Below, one piece after another: positions 49,063 through 59,903 of a stretch of DNA of 64,000 nt; the stretch's first letter is position 1, and every line of letters starts with the position of its first letter. The stretch spans positions 124,001 through 188,000 of the forward strand of contig SAUG01000116.1 of assembly GCA_011316305.1 (NCBI GenBank). Reading direction: 5' to 3'. Below the pieces are notes generated by a model. That model was not told where the DNA came from and did no database searches. It saw only the letters and a list, made by a program, of their open reading frames with translations. This DNA is from Rusavskia elegans (lineage: Eukaryota; Ascomycota; Lecanoromycetes; Teloschistales; Teloschistaceae). A program made the position numbers and the translations under genes.

Positions 49063-49500
49063 GGGGATAGGGGTTGGGGTGTTGATTTGATATGAGGAGT
49101 TCTATTAGAGGGAAGGGAATGAGATGGGGACATTGGTATGTATGGTTAGAACAGGGATGTACGATATGTGAGGTAGATGAGTATAATATTGAAGGAGGTT
49201 GTATGATGGACTCGCTAATCGACGGTATATCCAGACATTATCAAAGAAGATGCATTTAGGTGATTGTAAAGCGACTCTCCGACAGATTGGTGAGTGGCGA
49301 ACCCTTGCCAAAGCGGCTAGCGCAGAGTTGTCGGAGCATCAAGGCGCATCCTGTATTACGTAATTCCTCGGCATCCATTACATAAGCGACGGTCTTTCCA
49401 TTGGTAGTGCCAAGCGAAGAACCCCCTCCGGTATATTACAAAGAGGAGCGACCTGCCTGCAACTCATTACAGTGAAGGAAGTTTACATCACGCCACTCCT
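49063..49500. other. Intergenic region
   Basis: About 440 bp after the GH16 stop. No gene or repeat seen. Confidence 0.45.
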
Positions 49501-50820
49501 GTGTACATGTTCTATCAAACACTGCATCTAGAAACCCATGCAATTGAAGCCACAGTTGCCAAAGCAACTCTTGTGATCATAGAATCTTCAATATGGTTCT
49601 CCGACACCTGCTCTCTTCCCAATGAGATCACAACTCAAGTCAGCGACGACCTAGATCTGACGGACACATGGTCCTTGGCTCAGACCAGCAAGGAAACTTG
49701 GATGTCTCCAGAGCGGCTATGCAGAGGCACAGAGAGAATTAAAAGAAGTACTCGATCTTTCGTCTTGGTCATCCGTACATGGATGATAATGGAACAACTC
49801 TTGAGGAAGACCAGCGTCTTTTCTACTTTGAGAAGATCCTGCGAGATCGAGAACAGCTTCCTGGGTTAGTGGCTTACGGCTTTCACAATGCGGTTCTAGA
49901 CCAGGTGAGCGCATGTTTGAAGGCAACGGCTTCGAAAAACAACAAGAACGGTTAGCTACTACGATATCTGCCTTGGCCACCGAGATTGCGGCCTTGGGGA
50001 TCAAATGCCGTTCACGAGAGAGCCCTCTCAAAGTTGATAACCATTTTGATCGACCATTGGGACACGGAACTTGGCCAAGACATCACGCTCTATACCCTAT
50101 TCATTCCCCTACTATCCATTCGCTCCCTCCATAGCCGAATGATGTGTGGAGAATTCCGTCCTGAGGAGGCACCTTCCGCGCTGGTCGATGATGACAACAG
50201 ACCGATCAAACAGAGCCAAATCGAAGAGATCAAGATAGTTTACAGTGCCGTTGGCTCTATAGCTTGGGGACTGATGCTGAAACCCATCGAAAATCTAAAG
50301 AGATTCGCCTACGAGCATGAGGGAGCAGTGATAGGTCGTGCGCAATACGATTGCGTGATCATCATGGCACTCCTTCGCGAGCACGCGTGTAACAGCCTTG
50401 AATACCCAGACCTTACGTGCGACATGGGCTACAACGAGGAAGAGTAATTCGTCGGAGACCTGAGGGATTTCCAAGTCCTACGGGTGCTGCGTCTTAATGC
50501 TGTGGCGTTTTGTCACAATCACGAGGCTTGGAAGACTGATAGGGAGTATGTCAGGTTGACTGGTACGCTGCCTGTATCGATTTAGGACGTCACCCTTGTC
50601 GGCTGGTTTCAGGAAAATGGCCCGGTGGAGTTTTTTGGCGGATTGGTGGGATAAAGACATAAGTTACCAGAGCTCGCAGGGTCGTTTTGTCCGCCGGTAT
50701 ATGCTAGACTCAACGGCCAACAATGACCCAGATGCTAAGATGATTGCGTTCAAACTTGAATCGATTGAGCTTGGAACCGGCCTTACTAGACACGTCTGGG
50801 AAATGTGGACCAAGTCGTAA
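49501..50820 (+). pseudogene. Decayed F-box-like protein gene
   Basis: Near 49,610 the frame reads LPNEITTQVSDDLDLTDTWS followed by SLAQTSKETW, resembling the F-box start LPxEIxxxIxxxLxxxDLxxLxxTSK. The frame then shifts; pieces continue as LFYFEKILRDREQLPGLVAY (about 49,820), HWDTELGQDITLYTLFIPLL and NLKRFAYEHEGAVIGRAQYD (to 50447), and after stops at about 50445 and 50583 as YMLDSTANNDPDAKMIAFKL near 50,700. The parts look like one protein of roughly 430 residues broken by frameshifts and stops. I assign F-box with moderate confidence only. Confidence 0.5.
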
Positions 50821-51112
50821 TGTTTCCTTGTTCCAACTCGAAATTTCTTTGTCACAAGAACACAAGTCCGAACAATGACATTGTTACACTTGAAGGTATT
50901 TCTGGCTTGGTCACTCCATCTTATCGCCATCATCATATCATATGATTTCTGCTCACCTGTCACCAAGCATGAAGGTTTAATCGAGATTGCTTTCATCTGA
51001 CTTGCGAGCCTACAAAATCCGCCTTTCACAGTCAGTCGGTCAGGAGAAAACCTTCCGAGCTAGAGCTACCCTGTTACAACAGAGGCCTAGAAGTGAATCA
51101 GGTAAGACAGCC

Positions 51113-52123
51113 ATGCCTTCCAACGAGGACACCGCCCACATAATCAACCGGATGTTCGGTTCAGGCAAATTCTTATATCCAGCCTACGGGGAGCTCGAAG
51201 ATCATACCTGCCATATTTGCCAAGAAGAATCCCTTACAGACGATTTATCGGAAATTATAACGGAAGTCCCTATCAAAATTTTTTGCGGCCATGTCTTTGG
51301 CATGGCTTGCCTTCTGAGATGGACTTTAAATAAAATCGATGAAGAGAATCATCCGGACTGTCCGGTATGTCGCACTGTTTACTATTACGCAGGGGGAGAA
51401 TTAGAGCCCCGGATTCCTTTCGAGGCCAGCTCACCGCCGCAAGAAGATTCTTCAGGGTTGGAGATCAATGGGACAGCGTTGCATACGTACAATCCTAGGT
51501 ATGGCGGCGTATATCTCGGAGCCCCTGAGCCAATAGAGGATATTCGTCAGCGTCGGAGAGCCGTACGTCGGAGGGCTCCGATGAATACTGCTTTAGTAAC
51601 TAACGTTCTTCAAGAACCGGATGTTTCCCAACGCGACCTCCAGTATGGAAGACGTCGTCGAGTCTCCTACGGAGGTGAGATCTCTAGTTCGCCTGCTGAC
51701 GATAGTCTCATACCAGGCCAGCGGGTCGACGATACCGTCGACTATAGTTCGCTGACTGACGAGTCTTCGGACGGTTCGCGGTTTCCTCCTCCACCCGATA
51801 TAGACGATCACCCACCATTCCGACTTCCCAGCCCAGCTGTATCGCACGGCTCGCTGTCTGATCCCCCATCCGATCTGGCCGATAATCCACCAATCGAAAG
51901 TTCGGCCCACCATTCGCTGCAGAACGCAAACATCAACAGTATCGAGACCTTCGAGGCACAATCCGAATTGGTCCAACGCGCAGAGCGCCTTTGGGATGAA
52001 TTCCTCGATTATATCACATCTGACACCATCCTCAATGACATGTACAACCGCGATCGACGCCTCGAGGTCGACCTTACCACCCGCGCTCGAGCCGTCGAAC
52101 TCGTGTTGAGTAGGGGTTGGTGA
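51113..52123 (+). CDS. RING-like zinc finger protein, second copy
   Basis: A single-exon 336-residue protein. The RING-like motif HTCHICQEE...CGHVFGMACLLRW...CPVC (residues about 32-85) resembles that of the 38805-39623 gene, including Gly in place of one metal ligand. The middle is basic (QRRRAVRRRAPM), followed by an acidic, Pro/Ser-rich disordered part and a helical C-terminus (ELVQRAERLWDEFLDYITSD) that resembles the WIRFAEQLWKEICDKMLDYI segment of the other gene. So the two are full-length paralogues, not only RING look-alikes. Start taken at 51113, in the position equivalent to the other gene's start; the frame is open back to 50987. Likely ubiquitin ligase, target unknown. Confidence 0.75.
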   Translation: MPSNEDTAHIINRMFGSGKFLYPAYGELEDHTCHICQEESLTDDLSEIITEVPIKIFCGHVFGMACLLRWTLNKIDEENHPDCPVCRTVYYYAGGELEPRIPFEASSPPQEDSSGLEINGTALHTYNPRYGGVYLGAPEPIEDIRQRRRAVRRRAPMNTALVTNVLQEPDVSQRDLQYGRRRRVSYGGEISSSPADDSLIPGQRVDDTVDYSSLTDESSDGSRFPPPPDIDDHPPFRLPSPAVSHGSLSDPPSDLADNPPIESSAHHSLQNANINSIETFEAQSELVQRAERLWDEFLDYITSDTILNDMYNRDRRLEVDLTTRARAVELVLSRGW

Positions 52124-53006
52124 TTCGTATGCAAGCTTTTCGTACGGTGGTGGTCTTTGTGGCCTTGTAGACTGCGCTCAAGCTGGATATTGTGATAGTT
52201 AAAGGGGTATGGTACAAGATTGCTGTTTCGGCTTCATGGTAGTTGTTGTCATTATTAGCTATTGCTATTTTGTGTCCAATGAGGTGCTTGGGACTCTCCG
52301 TTCTAAATAAACCCTAGACCACGTTGTATCATTCGCTCTTGGATCTCTCGCATCCACGTCATCAGCGTCTGTATTGTCATACACATCAAAGTCAAAATAT
52401 CCGTGATTGCGACTGCATTGATTTCATTACTAAATAGCTACGTGGGCTTCTCGAGAATGGGTTCAAGAATAACCGGTAGCTGAGTCATATCAATATTATA
52501 TACAAGAAATGCTCCTGTTTGCAGATACCGTCTCTGATCTATTAGGCAGAGCGATGATTTGGAAGATCGTTTGATGGGTTGAATTTTATGCCCGTTTTTG
52601 GATGTCATTCACGCGGTACCGATGATCACGGGTCTGTTTTCTTCTGTATATGGAATCCTATATTAAGTTGGCTCTTGAGCCTGGTTTCTCTCCAATGTTG
52701 ATAATAGCTGGTCGGTAACCGGGTTTATCTCGATACACTATTAGTTCAGAGCTATATATTCTGTAATAAAATATGGATTGGTTGCATTTGCGACGGTCAT
52801 TGGAGGTTCATGAGATATTGGCTTTGTACTTCGCCATGTACCAGTTGCAGTTTCGGGCATTGGCACCATACAGGATCATGGCGGCAGATATTGTATGCAG
52901 CTACGGTAATGCTCTCGATGTAAGCTATGAAGCTTCCTTGACAGCAGGGATGTACTATTTTATTAAATCTACTATAGTACTACCTCCATCCCGTCTTCAC
53001 AAGTGG
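52124..53006. other. Intergenic region between convergent genes
   Basis: About 880 bp, slightly AT-rich, between two 3' ends. The plus-strand open frame that starts at 52773 and runs under the next gene is its antisense shadow. Confidence 0.5.
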
Positions 53007-54346
53007 TCAAACTCGTCTTACGATACTGATATCCGTAGTTTTTCGAATTCCATTGAGGTCGTTCCGATAATGATGACGACTTGGGCTTTGGCTGTCGCTC
53101 CGAGAGCGCTCTATGTCCATGAGACCGTACTGGGCACCTGCATCTGGAACTCGATTTGTAGAGGAATGAGGTTCGTTTGTCGTGTCACGCCGCTTGATGT
53201 AGGCCCGAGCGGAACGATTAGCCGTGGTAGATTTGCTACCATCGAAGTAGCGCACAAGGGGACGAAGAGTGGGTATACAGGCGCCAATGATTGCGAAATT
53301 GAGCTCCAGGCTGGCATTACGGTATCAGAAAAGTCGACATAAAGCCCGTAATACACTTACTTGGCCCAGATAGGGAGTGGGACTGCAGTATCTTCGGCCT
53401 GTGTGAGTACATCTTCTTTCTCTCATCTGATGATGATCATATGGCAAACGTACATGTAAAGTCCTGGGTCTTGGCGGACGTCCGAATTAGGATGGACCTC
53501 ACAATACCACATATGCCGTCACTGAGTACTCGTCAGCTGAGAGAAGAGAAACTCTTATAGGGAACGCTATACACAATCCCGAGACTCATCAACGAATACA
53601 TCACTGCTTTGGTACGCAGGTCGATCTGCAATTTTCGGAACAAGACCATAGGCGACAAGGCGAGCAGGAATGCAACAAGCACTGAACAAGCTGCTGCTGA
53701 TCAGCTAATCATATTGTCCTGAAATGTCTTGGTACGACAGACCTCCTTGGATATACGCAAACATGAAAATACTTTCAAGACTTCGGCATGTGCCGGGGAC
53801 ATCCGGACGCCAGTGTTTCTTGATTGGAGTACACGATGTAACGTTGTTGATGATCCAAATCAAGGTGTATAGGCACACGAAGACATTAATTGCATGTAAT
53901 CCGTAACGCTGCCATGATACCGCCGCTCGATCAAGAAGTCTTAGAAGTAAGAGGGCGATTGAGATCTTAGAGAGACCAGTCCCAATAATAGTCGGTATTT
54001 CGGTAAGCCTACCCCAGGTTGTCACACCGAGCTGCTGTTGGGCGTTCAAGACGGCGACGTGCTTGCCGAGACCTTGGGCGACCATCATAGCATCGAAGCC
54101 AAGAGTGAGAAGGCTACATATCTGTTTGATAGCAACACAGTCAGTAGGGAGACAGAAACCCGAGTTGGAAAGGGAAGCCAAGGGTACAACCGTTGCTAAT
54201 ACAATTGCGTAGTCGTCTGATCCAAACTTGCGTACAATGGCAAGTCGGACATACACTCGCAGCGACACAAGAATGACCACTGCTGTTGTCGTCACCGTTA
54301 TGCAAGCAATGACACTGGGCGTTCGATTGTCGCTTTGTGAAGCCAT
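53007..54346 (-). CDS. Rhodopsin-fold integral membrane protein, third copy
   Basis: A 355-residue Fung_rhodopsin protein from six exons (54346-54191, 54121-53743, 53681-53573, 53521-53454, 53412-53361, 53310-53007; 1068 nt in frame). Landmarks: VSLRVYVRLAIVRKFGSDDY after helix 1, AQGLGKHVA, GTGLSKISIALLLLRLLDR, CTPIKKHWRPDVPGTC (cysteine pair of the extracellular loop), LALSPMVLFRKLQ, SLGIVDGICGIVRSILI, LELNFAIIGACIPTLRPLV, and NGIRKTTDIS near the C-terminus, a frequent tail motif in this family. Intron 1 (69 nt) is a multiple of three and open, so retention would still give a protein, but splicing fits the family better. The acceptor at 53413 (AAG) was chosen because it keeps the frame as DFTYVLTQAED. 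Start could also be 54355. Confidence 0.85.
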
Positions 54347-55430
54347 GGAAATCAATGCAACTTTTTGCGCTTGAGTAGCCTCGGGACCAAAGTGCTCTGC
54401 TCCAACGTATGGGAGGAAAAAAAGAGGAGAGATGTCGAAAGCGAGAAGACTATTGTAAATCCTCGAGGGATAAGGCTACGGGATGCAGTCATCTTTGAGA
54501 CATAAGATGCGCATCTGCCGTAGCACATAAGACGCCGCTGGCCGCGACCACAAGGACTAGGGGGACCAAGTGGACCACGCCGCATCTCGAACGGATTACA
54601 GCTCTCGGGGATATGACCTTTTGCTCCGCACGGCAATCGGACAGCTTCTTGTGGGTTTCGTTCCGATCCCATCTTTTCCATCAAAAGGTCGAGGAATGGT
54701 TTTACGGTCAGAGAGGGTGGTAGGGTGATGGATGCTGGTATTCAGATGTTCTTGTCAGATTGAACCTTGTGGCTTCAATACATTTGCTGGGTCATCATGA
54801 CTGCATGAACCCCGCTCGGGTGATGAGGCTCGGATGGATACGTGGCCAATGGTTGAGACACACGAATGGTGGTGTGCTCAGGGGTCGATCAAGTAATCAA
54901 CGGTCGTTCCCATTAACCAATCGTCCTGATCATAACTATTAGTCTTGTGACTGTTCGCCAATCGATGTCACTATTCTCGAACACAGGAATGTGCCTGTTA
55001 CCTGGGTAGAAGTAGAGGCAGTTCAGTCCGAAGCAATTAGATAGGAAGCTCGCACACCACCTCGGCTGATATGCATTGCGGCGTTGATCATGAGGCTGCA
55101 ATCCCCGAAGGGGTCTTGACTCCGGGAGGAAACATGGCCGACTCTGCCTAGCTCTCGGCTGCTTCGATGAGCTTCACCCTGCAGTGCCATGGGCGGGTGC
55201 CCGTGATCTGCTTCGAGTAGCTTGGACCTTGACACATGTAGGAACTATGTTTTCTATCTTGAAAGTGAAATGATCAGGAAAAATGTCTGGCAGAGTTTCT
55301 GATGGCCCTTAGTGATGGAGATGGCTGGTGATCGCCAAGCAATTCATCTTGGCTTAAATAGGGCTAGGGCTCATGATGCTTACGTGATCTTTGTCGAGGC
55401 CTGATCAGGTTGTACTCTATCTCATCGCCA
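54347..55430. other. Intergenic region
   Basis: About 1.1 kb upstream of the third rhodopsin-fold gene and downstream of the Cys-rich protein gene. No gene recognised. Confidence 0.45.
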
Positions 55431-56024
55431 CTACGCCAGGGACATACTAAATTGCTTGAAGTAGGGCCACCGCGGGTCGTTGTGGAAGTTGGGGTGGGTT
55501 GGTCGGCTTTTCGGGTGTTGCCGGGTGTCGCTGTATGGTGGATCATCTGTCAGCTTCCTGCCCAATGCAGAACCAGAAAGAGTCAAGACCGAGGAGTATA
55601 CACCTTGGCCTGTCTCAGCTCCACCATCTCCGCCCAACAACGTCGTCGTCGAATTCGGTCTCGACTTCTCCGCGGCACCAATGTCAACGCCCCACTGCCC
55701 GCAGAACGCCGTCAAATAGGTTTGTACGCCAGTGGAGCTGCATTCATCGTCGTATACAACGAAGGCAGCGCTAATGGCACTTTGCACGCTGCGAAGGCGC
55801 TGCGCGCACAGACAGGATCCGTAAGCGGAGATGGGGGTGGCCGAACTGCAGCCTCTATAGTATGATTCGTCGAGTATCTCGGAGACGTGGGATACGGCGC
55901 AGGGGGATAGTTCGGAGTAGTGGGAGATGGCGGTGAGGGGGAAGGAGACGTCGGAGAGGGTTAGGGGTAGGAAGGAGAGGAGGAAGAGGAAAAGGAAGGG
56001 GTATAAAGGTACCATAACTGGCAA
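55431..56024 (-). CDS. Secreted Cys-rich protein, unknown function
   Basis: A 197-residue open frame starting with a strong hydrophobic leader (PLYPFLFLFLLSFLPLTLS). The next 90 residues hold six Cys (SPCAVS, RGCSS, GSCLCAQ, DECSS, AFCGQWG), a pattern reminiscent of secreted or membrane-anchored fungal Cys-rich ectodomains, in which SxYGSCLC-like segments occur. The tail (residues about 115-197) is Gly/Ser/Pro-rich and ends without a clear membrane helix or GPI signal, so an unrecognised 3' intron and further exon are possible. An alternative start lies three codons inside. I cannot give a function. Confidence 0.55.
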   Translation of the reverse strand: MPVMVPLYPFLFLFLLSFLPLTLSDVSFPLTAISHYSELSPCAVSHVSEILDESYYRGCSSATPISAYGSCLCAQRLRSVQSAISAAFVVYDDECSSTGVQTYLTAFCGQWGVDIGAAEKSRPNSTTTLLGGDGGAETGQGVYSSVLTLSGSALGRKLTDDPPYSDTRQHPKSRPTHPNFHNDPRWPYFKQFSMSLA

Positions 56025-56594
56025 CCAGAGAAAAGAAATAAGGGATGATCATGATTGCCTACCTGATGGTGGGTTATATGTACAATCTGGTATCCAGGCT
56101 AACATGCGATTCTACTGCCATTATTATTGAACCTGACTGCCTGCACGAGGCACTTCCCGCGGCTCACCCGAATAGATTAGCCAACCAGGTTCTTCGACAA
56201 GCGCTCCACCCTTTGATAGATGCAGGTGCTCAGATTATTGTGGGGGCTGATTCGCTAAAATGCTCCTGATTGAGGACGTCGGCCGCAACCTCTATCCCCG
56301 GTGGGAAATTATTGATCATCGTTGCCGTTCGCTGCCAGCAATCTGGCCGATAGCCTCACCTTTCGTGCATCGGTGAGATCCTAATCTGGGCGAACGATGA
56401 TGAGCCGCCCAACAATAGAGCTTGAATGCGCATGAGACCGTCAGCCATTTCGATATCAACGCTTTGAGAACGAAGACAGCAAGGCAAAGAGGAATTCGAA
56501 GCAATCCCAGAGATGTGAAGTCTCAGAGGTATGGAGGGGAAATCTTAATCAGGGGACCACCAATTCAATGCGTTGATATCTTTAGCTTCTTACA
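56025..56594. other. Intergenic region
   Basis: 570 bp between the Cys-rich protein start and the GH30 stop. No gene or repeat seen. Confidence 0.45.
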
Positions 56595-58747
56595 TCACCT
56601 CATCTTCCACCAACTCCATCCTCTCTCTTCCCTCTTCGTATGAACTCTGCCAGCCTGCTCAACACCTCTCTTCCCCGCTGCCGGCCCTGCAGCAGCTGAA
56701 GCCCCAACAGTAAATTGAATCGTCAACACCCCCTTCGCAGGCAAATTGAGCCTGAATGTCCCATCCGCACCCACGACCGGCAGCGTCACCGGGGCAAAAT
56801 CATCTTTCTCCGTCGTCTGCACCGCACCGGTGACTTTGCCTCCCGCGCCCGGCAACTTCATCCTAATAGACTGTCCCGTCGCATTCCTGTTTATGAAGAT
56901 GGTAGAGTAGACATTATCCACATTCTTCGCCGCCACAGCCACGGTCCCATACGGTAATATCTCATTCGGAATATCATACCTCACTGCGCCGGGACGCAGG
57001 AAATGGCTGAAGTGCCGGAAAACCCAGAACCGCTTGGTGAAATAGAAATTATAGTCCTTGGTTGTCGCGTACGCGGGATCGATATACAGCAATCCGTCAT
57101 TATACCCGGAATCCTTGGCGTAGCCGCAATTGGATAAGGGGACCGTGGATGGGTTGCATGGCATCATGTTGCTGACTGCCGTCCACCAGTCCCAGCTCTC
57201 GGCGTTGACGAGCGTTAGCCATTGCCAGATGTACCGCCCCATGTCGAGCGCGGAGTTGATGCCCGGGTCGTATTCGGCTTTCATTATTTTGGGGCCGGTC
57301 CAGCCGAAGGGTGCGTGGAGTCCGCTTGCGGTTGCGAAGGATGAGATTTCGGTTTGTTTGATGGGTGGGGGCGGGTTGGGTGAGGAGCTGTTGATGACGA
57401 GTTGGCGGTAGTTGAGCAGGGTGGCGTCGTCGGGCCAGTCGTACATGTGCACGGCGATCGCGTCGATGTATTTCGAGGCGAGGGTTTGCGGGAGCCAGGA
57501 CGGGTAGTCGGGATAGGCGTCGGAGGCGATCTGGCTGCTTTCGTCCCCCATGATTTTGATCTTTTGTACGGTGGGGGAGGTGGATACTTTTAATGTGGCG
57601 CGTAGGTTCTCGAAGACTTCGGCGCGGAGGGTCTTGTCGACGGACATTCCCTCCTGGGTGCATTTATTGAAGTCGTTGCCTGGTTCGTTCATGGGTGAGA
57701 TGTAGTCGATCTTGATCTTTTCATTGGTGAGATGGTTGAGAACCTCGTTGAGGTAAGCCATGAACTGGGGGATAGCAGCGGCAGTCAGAGCGTTGCCACA
57801 GGGTTTCTTGGTTTCGGTCAGAGCAGAGGGCATGGAGTTGACGAAGGCGGTGATTGAGGCGAGCTTCGCTTCATTGGCGGCTTTGAGGTAGTAGACTCCT
57901 CCCCCGTCTCGAGTCCAATCGTAGGTGCCATTGGTGACCATGAATGATTCTACGCCTCTACCGGGCGTACTGACGTAGAGACTGTCGTTTAGCCCACCAC
58001 TGCCTCCGAGATTATAACGATATCCACTGAGGTGTAACCAGTCTTCCGAGAAAAGGAGTGTAGATAGGTTCTTTTGCTGTGCCGCAGGGAAATCTTTCAT
58101 AAAGTTCGGCCACCAGGCGCCTGAAGCACCGAAAGACGCGATAGTTTGCTGTGGGTCGGGTGATAGTTGCACTGGTTCATACGTGAGTTTGAACCCTGGT
58201 AGCGTTATTGTCTTCTAAGCTTACCAAGAGTATTCTCAGGATCGCCGGCCTGGGGTTGCTTGAGCTGTGCCGGGTAGAATTGCAAAAACTGCAGGGCTTT
58301 ACTCATGAAATGACCCACAGTGGCATCGTCGTCCGAACCGTCGACGGGTTTTGGTCGTATAACGGTCAAAGAGCTATTCTCCGCTAGTTGGAAGGTGGCG
58401 AGGGTATGGTAGAAAAGTCTATTTTCATGGATATCTCCTCTCTCAATGTCAAAGTCGTAGGCTTCTTTCCATATTGCAGCGTTTCCAAAGGGCTTGGCGA
58501 ATTCCTCCGTCGCCTTTTTGACATCGGCCTTTTGTTGTTCGGAAAGCGACGTCAGGGCATCAATATCAGTTGAACCGTTGGCTACTTGTTCTTGCCTGCG
58601 GACAAAATTTGCGACTTGGTGAGTAGGATTGCTGACGACGTTTACGGATTGGGGTGATAGCCCTCCTTTGGACCGTGGGACTTGGTGAGTTGGCGATGCA
58701 GCTACAAGAGCAACTGCAATCGAGAAGCAAGAGAGAAGGGGTCGCAT
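56595..58747 (-). CDS. Secreted GH30 glycosidase with long N-terminal extension
   Basis: A predicted 699-residue enzyme from exons 58747-58225 and 58171-56595 (2100 nt in frame, 53 nt intron). A signal peptide (PLLSCFSIAVALVAASP) starts it. From about residue 180 the protein follows GH30: TIASFGASGAWWPNF, LSGYRYNLGGSGG, ISPMNEPGNDF with the acid/base Glu, KIMGDESSQ, VHMYDW, IKQTEISSF with the nucleophile Glu, and SWDWWTAVSNMMP; a beta-sandwich follows (ending VLTIQFTVG) and a basic tail. It resembles fungal endo-beta-1,6-galactanase-like GH30 enzymes, but substrate cannot be fixed from sequence. Residues about 25-175 (with EQQKADVKKATEEFAKPFGN) match nothing I know and are not usual in GH30. 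The start is the last ATG before the signal peptide. Confidence 0.85.
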
Positions 58748-59903
58748 TATAACTTTCAGAAAGCCGGTGTCTATGGTTATGACAAGTGAGTTCTTACCTG
58801 TACGTTCAGAGACAGACAAATAAAGTCATAAGAGAAGGACAAGACGCCAGTGCCATATATCACAGAGAGCGGCAGGTGAAGCAGACGTCAAACATGAAAA
58901 AGCGTGGCAGAAAATTCATGTTTAGAGTACGGAGTACCCAGACACATTACTGGTGGCAAGAACATGTCCTCAGCTTTTTGCTCTTAAGGTGCAGCGCAAC
59001 ATAAGAGTTGGTGAATTCCGGTGGGATGCCAAGGTGTCCCAGATACCGAGAATAGTCCTGTAACGCGGGAGAGGCCGAGATCGTGGACTGGACCTGAGAA
59101 ACATCTGCAGCTAATGCAGGCTCGGCAAAACAACATGGCCCGTTGCCGGACGAGCGAGAGGTGCAACCTGGAAAATAAGCTTTTGACTGATGCATGGGAT
59201 TTGGATGGGACGGCTAGCTGCGTTTCAGGGGGACGAATAGACTCATTTAAGGAGATGACTACTAGCGATAGCCGCGTTTCCAGATGGGAGATACATCCGC
59301 AACAAGCGGGAAATGTACGCCTAAAACTATTCACCTATGATCCAGGAAGATAATCACAACATATCAATGATAACAATAGAGGGACACGTTTTGACTTACC
59401 CTCAATCGCAAGAAGTGCCCTTCAAGATGCCATTGTCATACCATCGGGATCATTGTCCCACCGGTGGTAGTCTTGTGGGGAATATCACCAATAAGGGAGT
59501 TCAAATCCCGGTGGAAAGAAGCCGGCATACATTGGGGAACCCCAGTGTGAATCGCAAACGACCGCAATCGGTCGACGTCATCATCTCATCATCTCCTATG
59601 ATTTCTTGCCTTGCATGCTGACACTTAGGAGAGCTTGATGTACAATAGATACGCGATGTTCATATTCGGTGATCCTGAACGATCGAAATGTGCGTATAAA
59701 AAGTGGGAAAGATACACATAGAAGGGGGATAAAGCATGACAAAGGTATATAAGGCGTAGGACGTGTGGCCCATATCGTCCGACCAGATTATTGCTCTTGA
59801 CGTATGTTCTCCACGGTTGGCTCGACTCTCGGAACTTACTTTAATTTCCGACCAGGTCTGGCGTGTCGAGAGTGGAGCTGCCCGGCCAGTTCCCCATGAT
59901 CAC
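58748..59903. other. Intergenic region
   Basis: 1.16 kb upstream of the GH30 gene and downstream of the next gene, both minus-strand. It should hold the GH30 promoter. No coding pattern. Confidence 0.5.

Noticed and set aside
50987..51112. Upstream start for the second RING gene
   Set aside because: The frame is open from 50987, but the extra 42 residues have no counterpart in the paralogue and the ATG at 51113 lies in the equivalent position.
52773..53342. 189-codon plus-strand open frame
   Set aside because: It runs antisense to the 3' exons of the third rhodopsin-fold gene, whose conserved C-terminus is on the other strand. It has no domain of its own.
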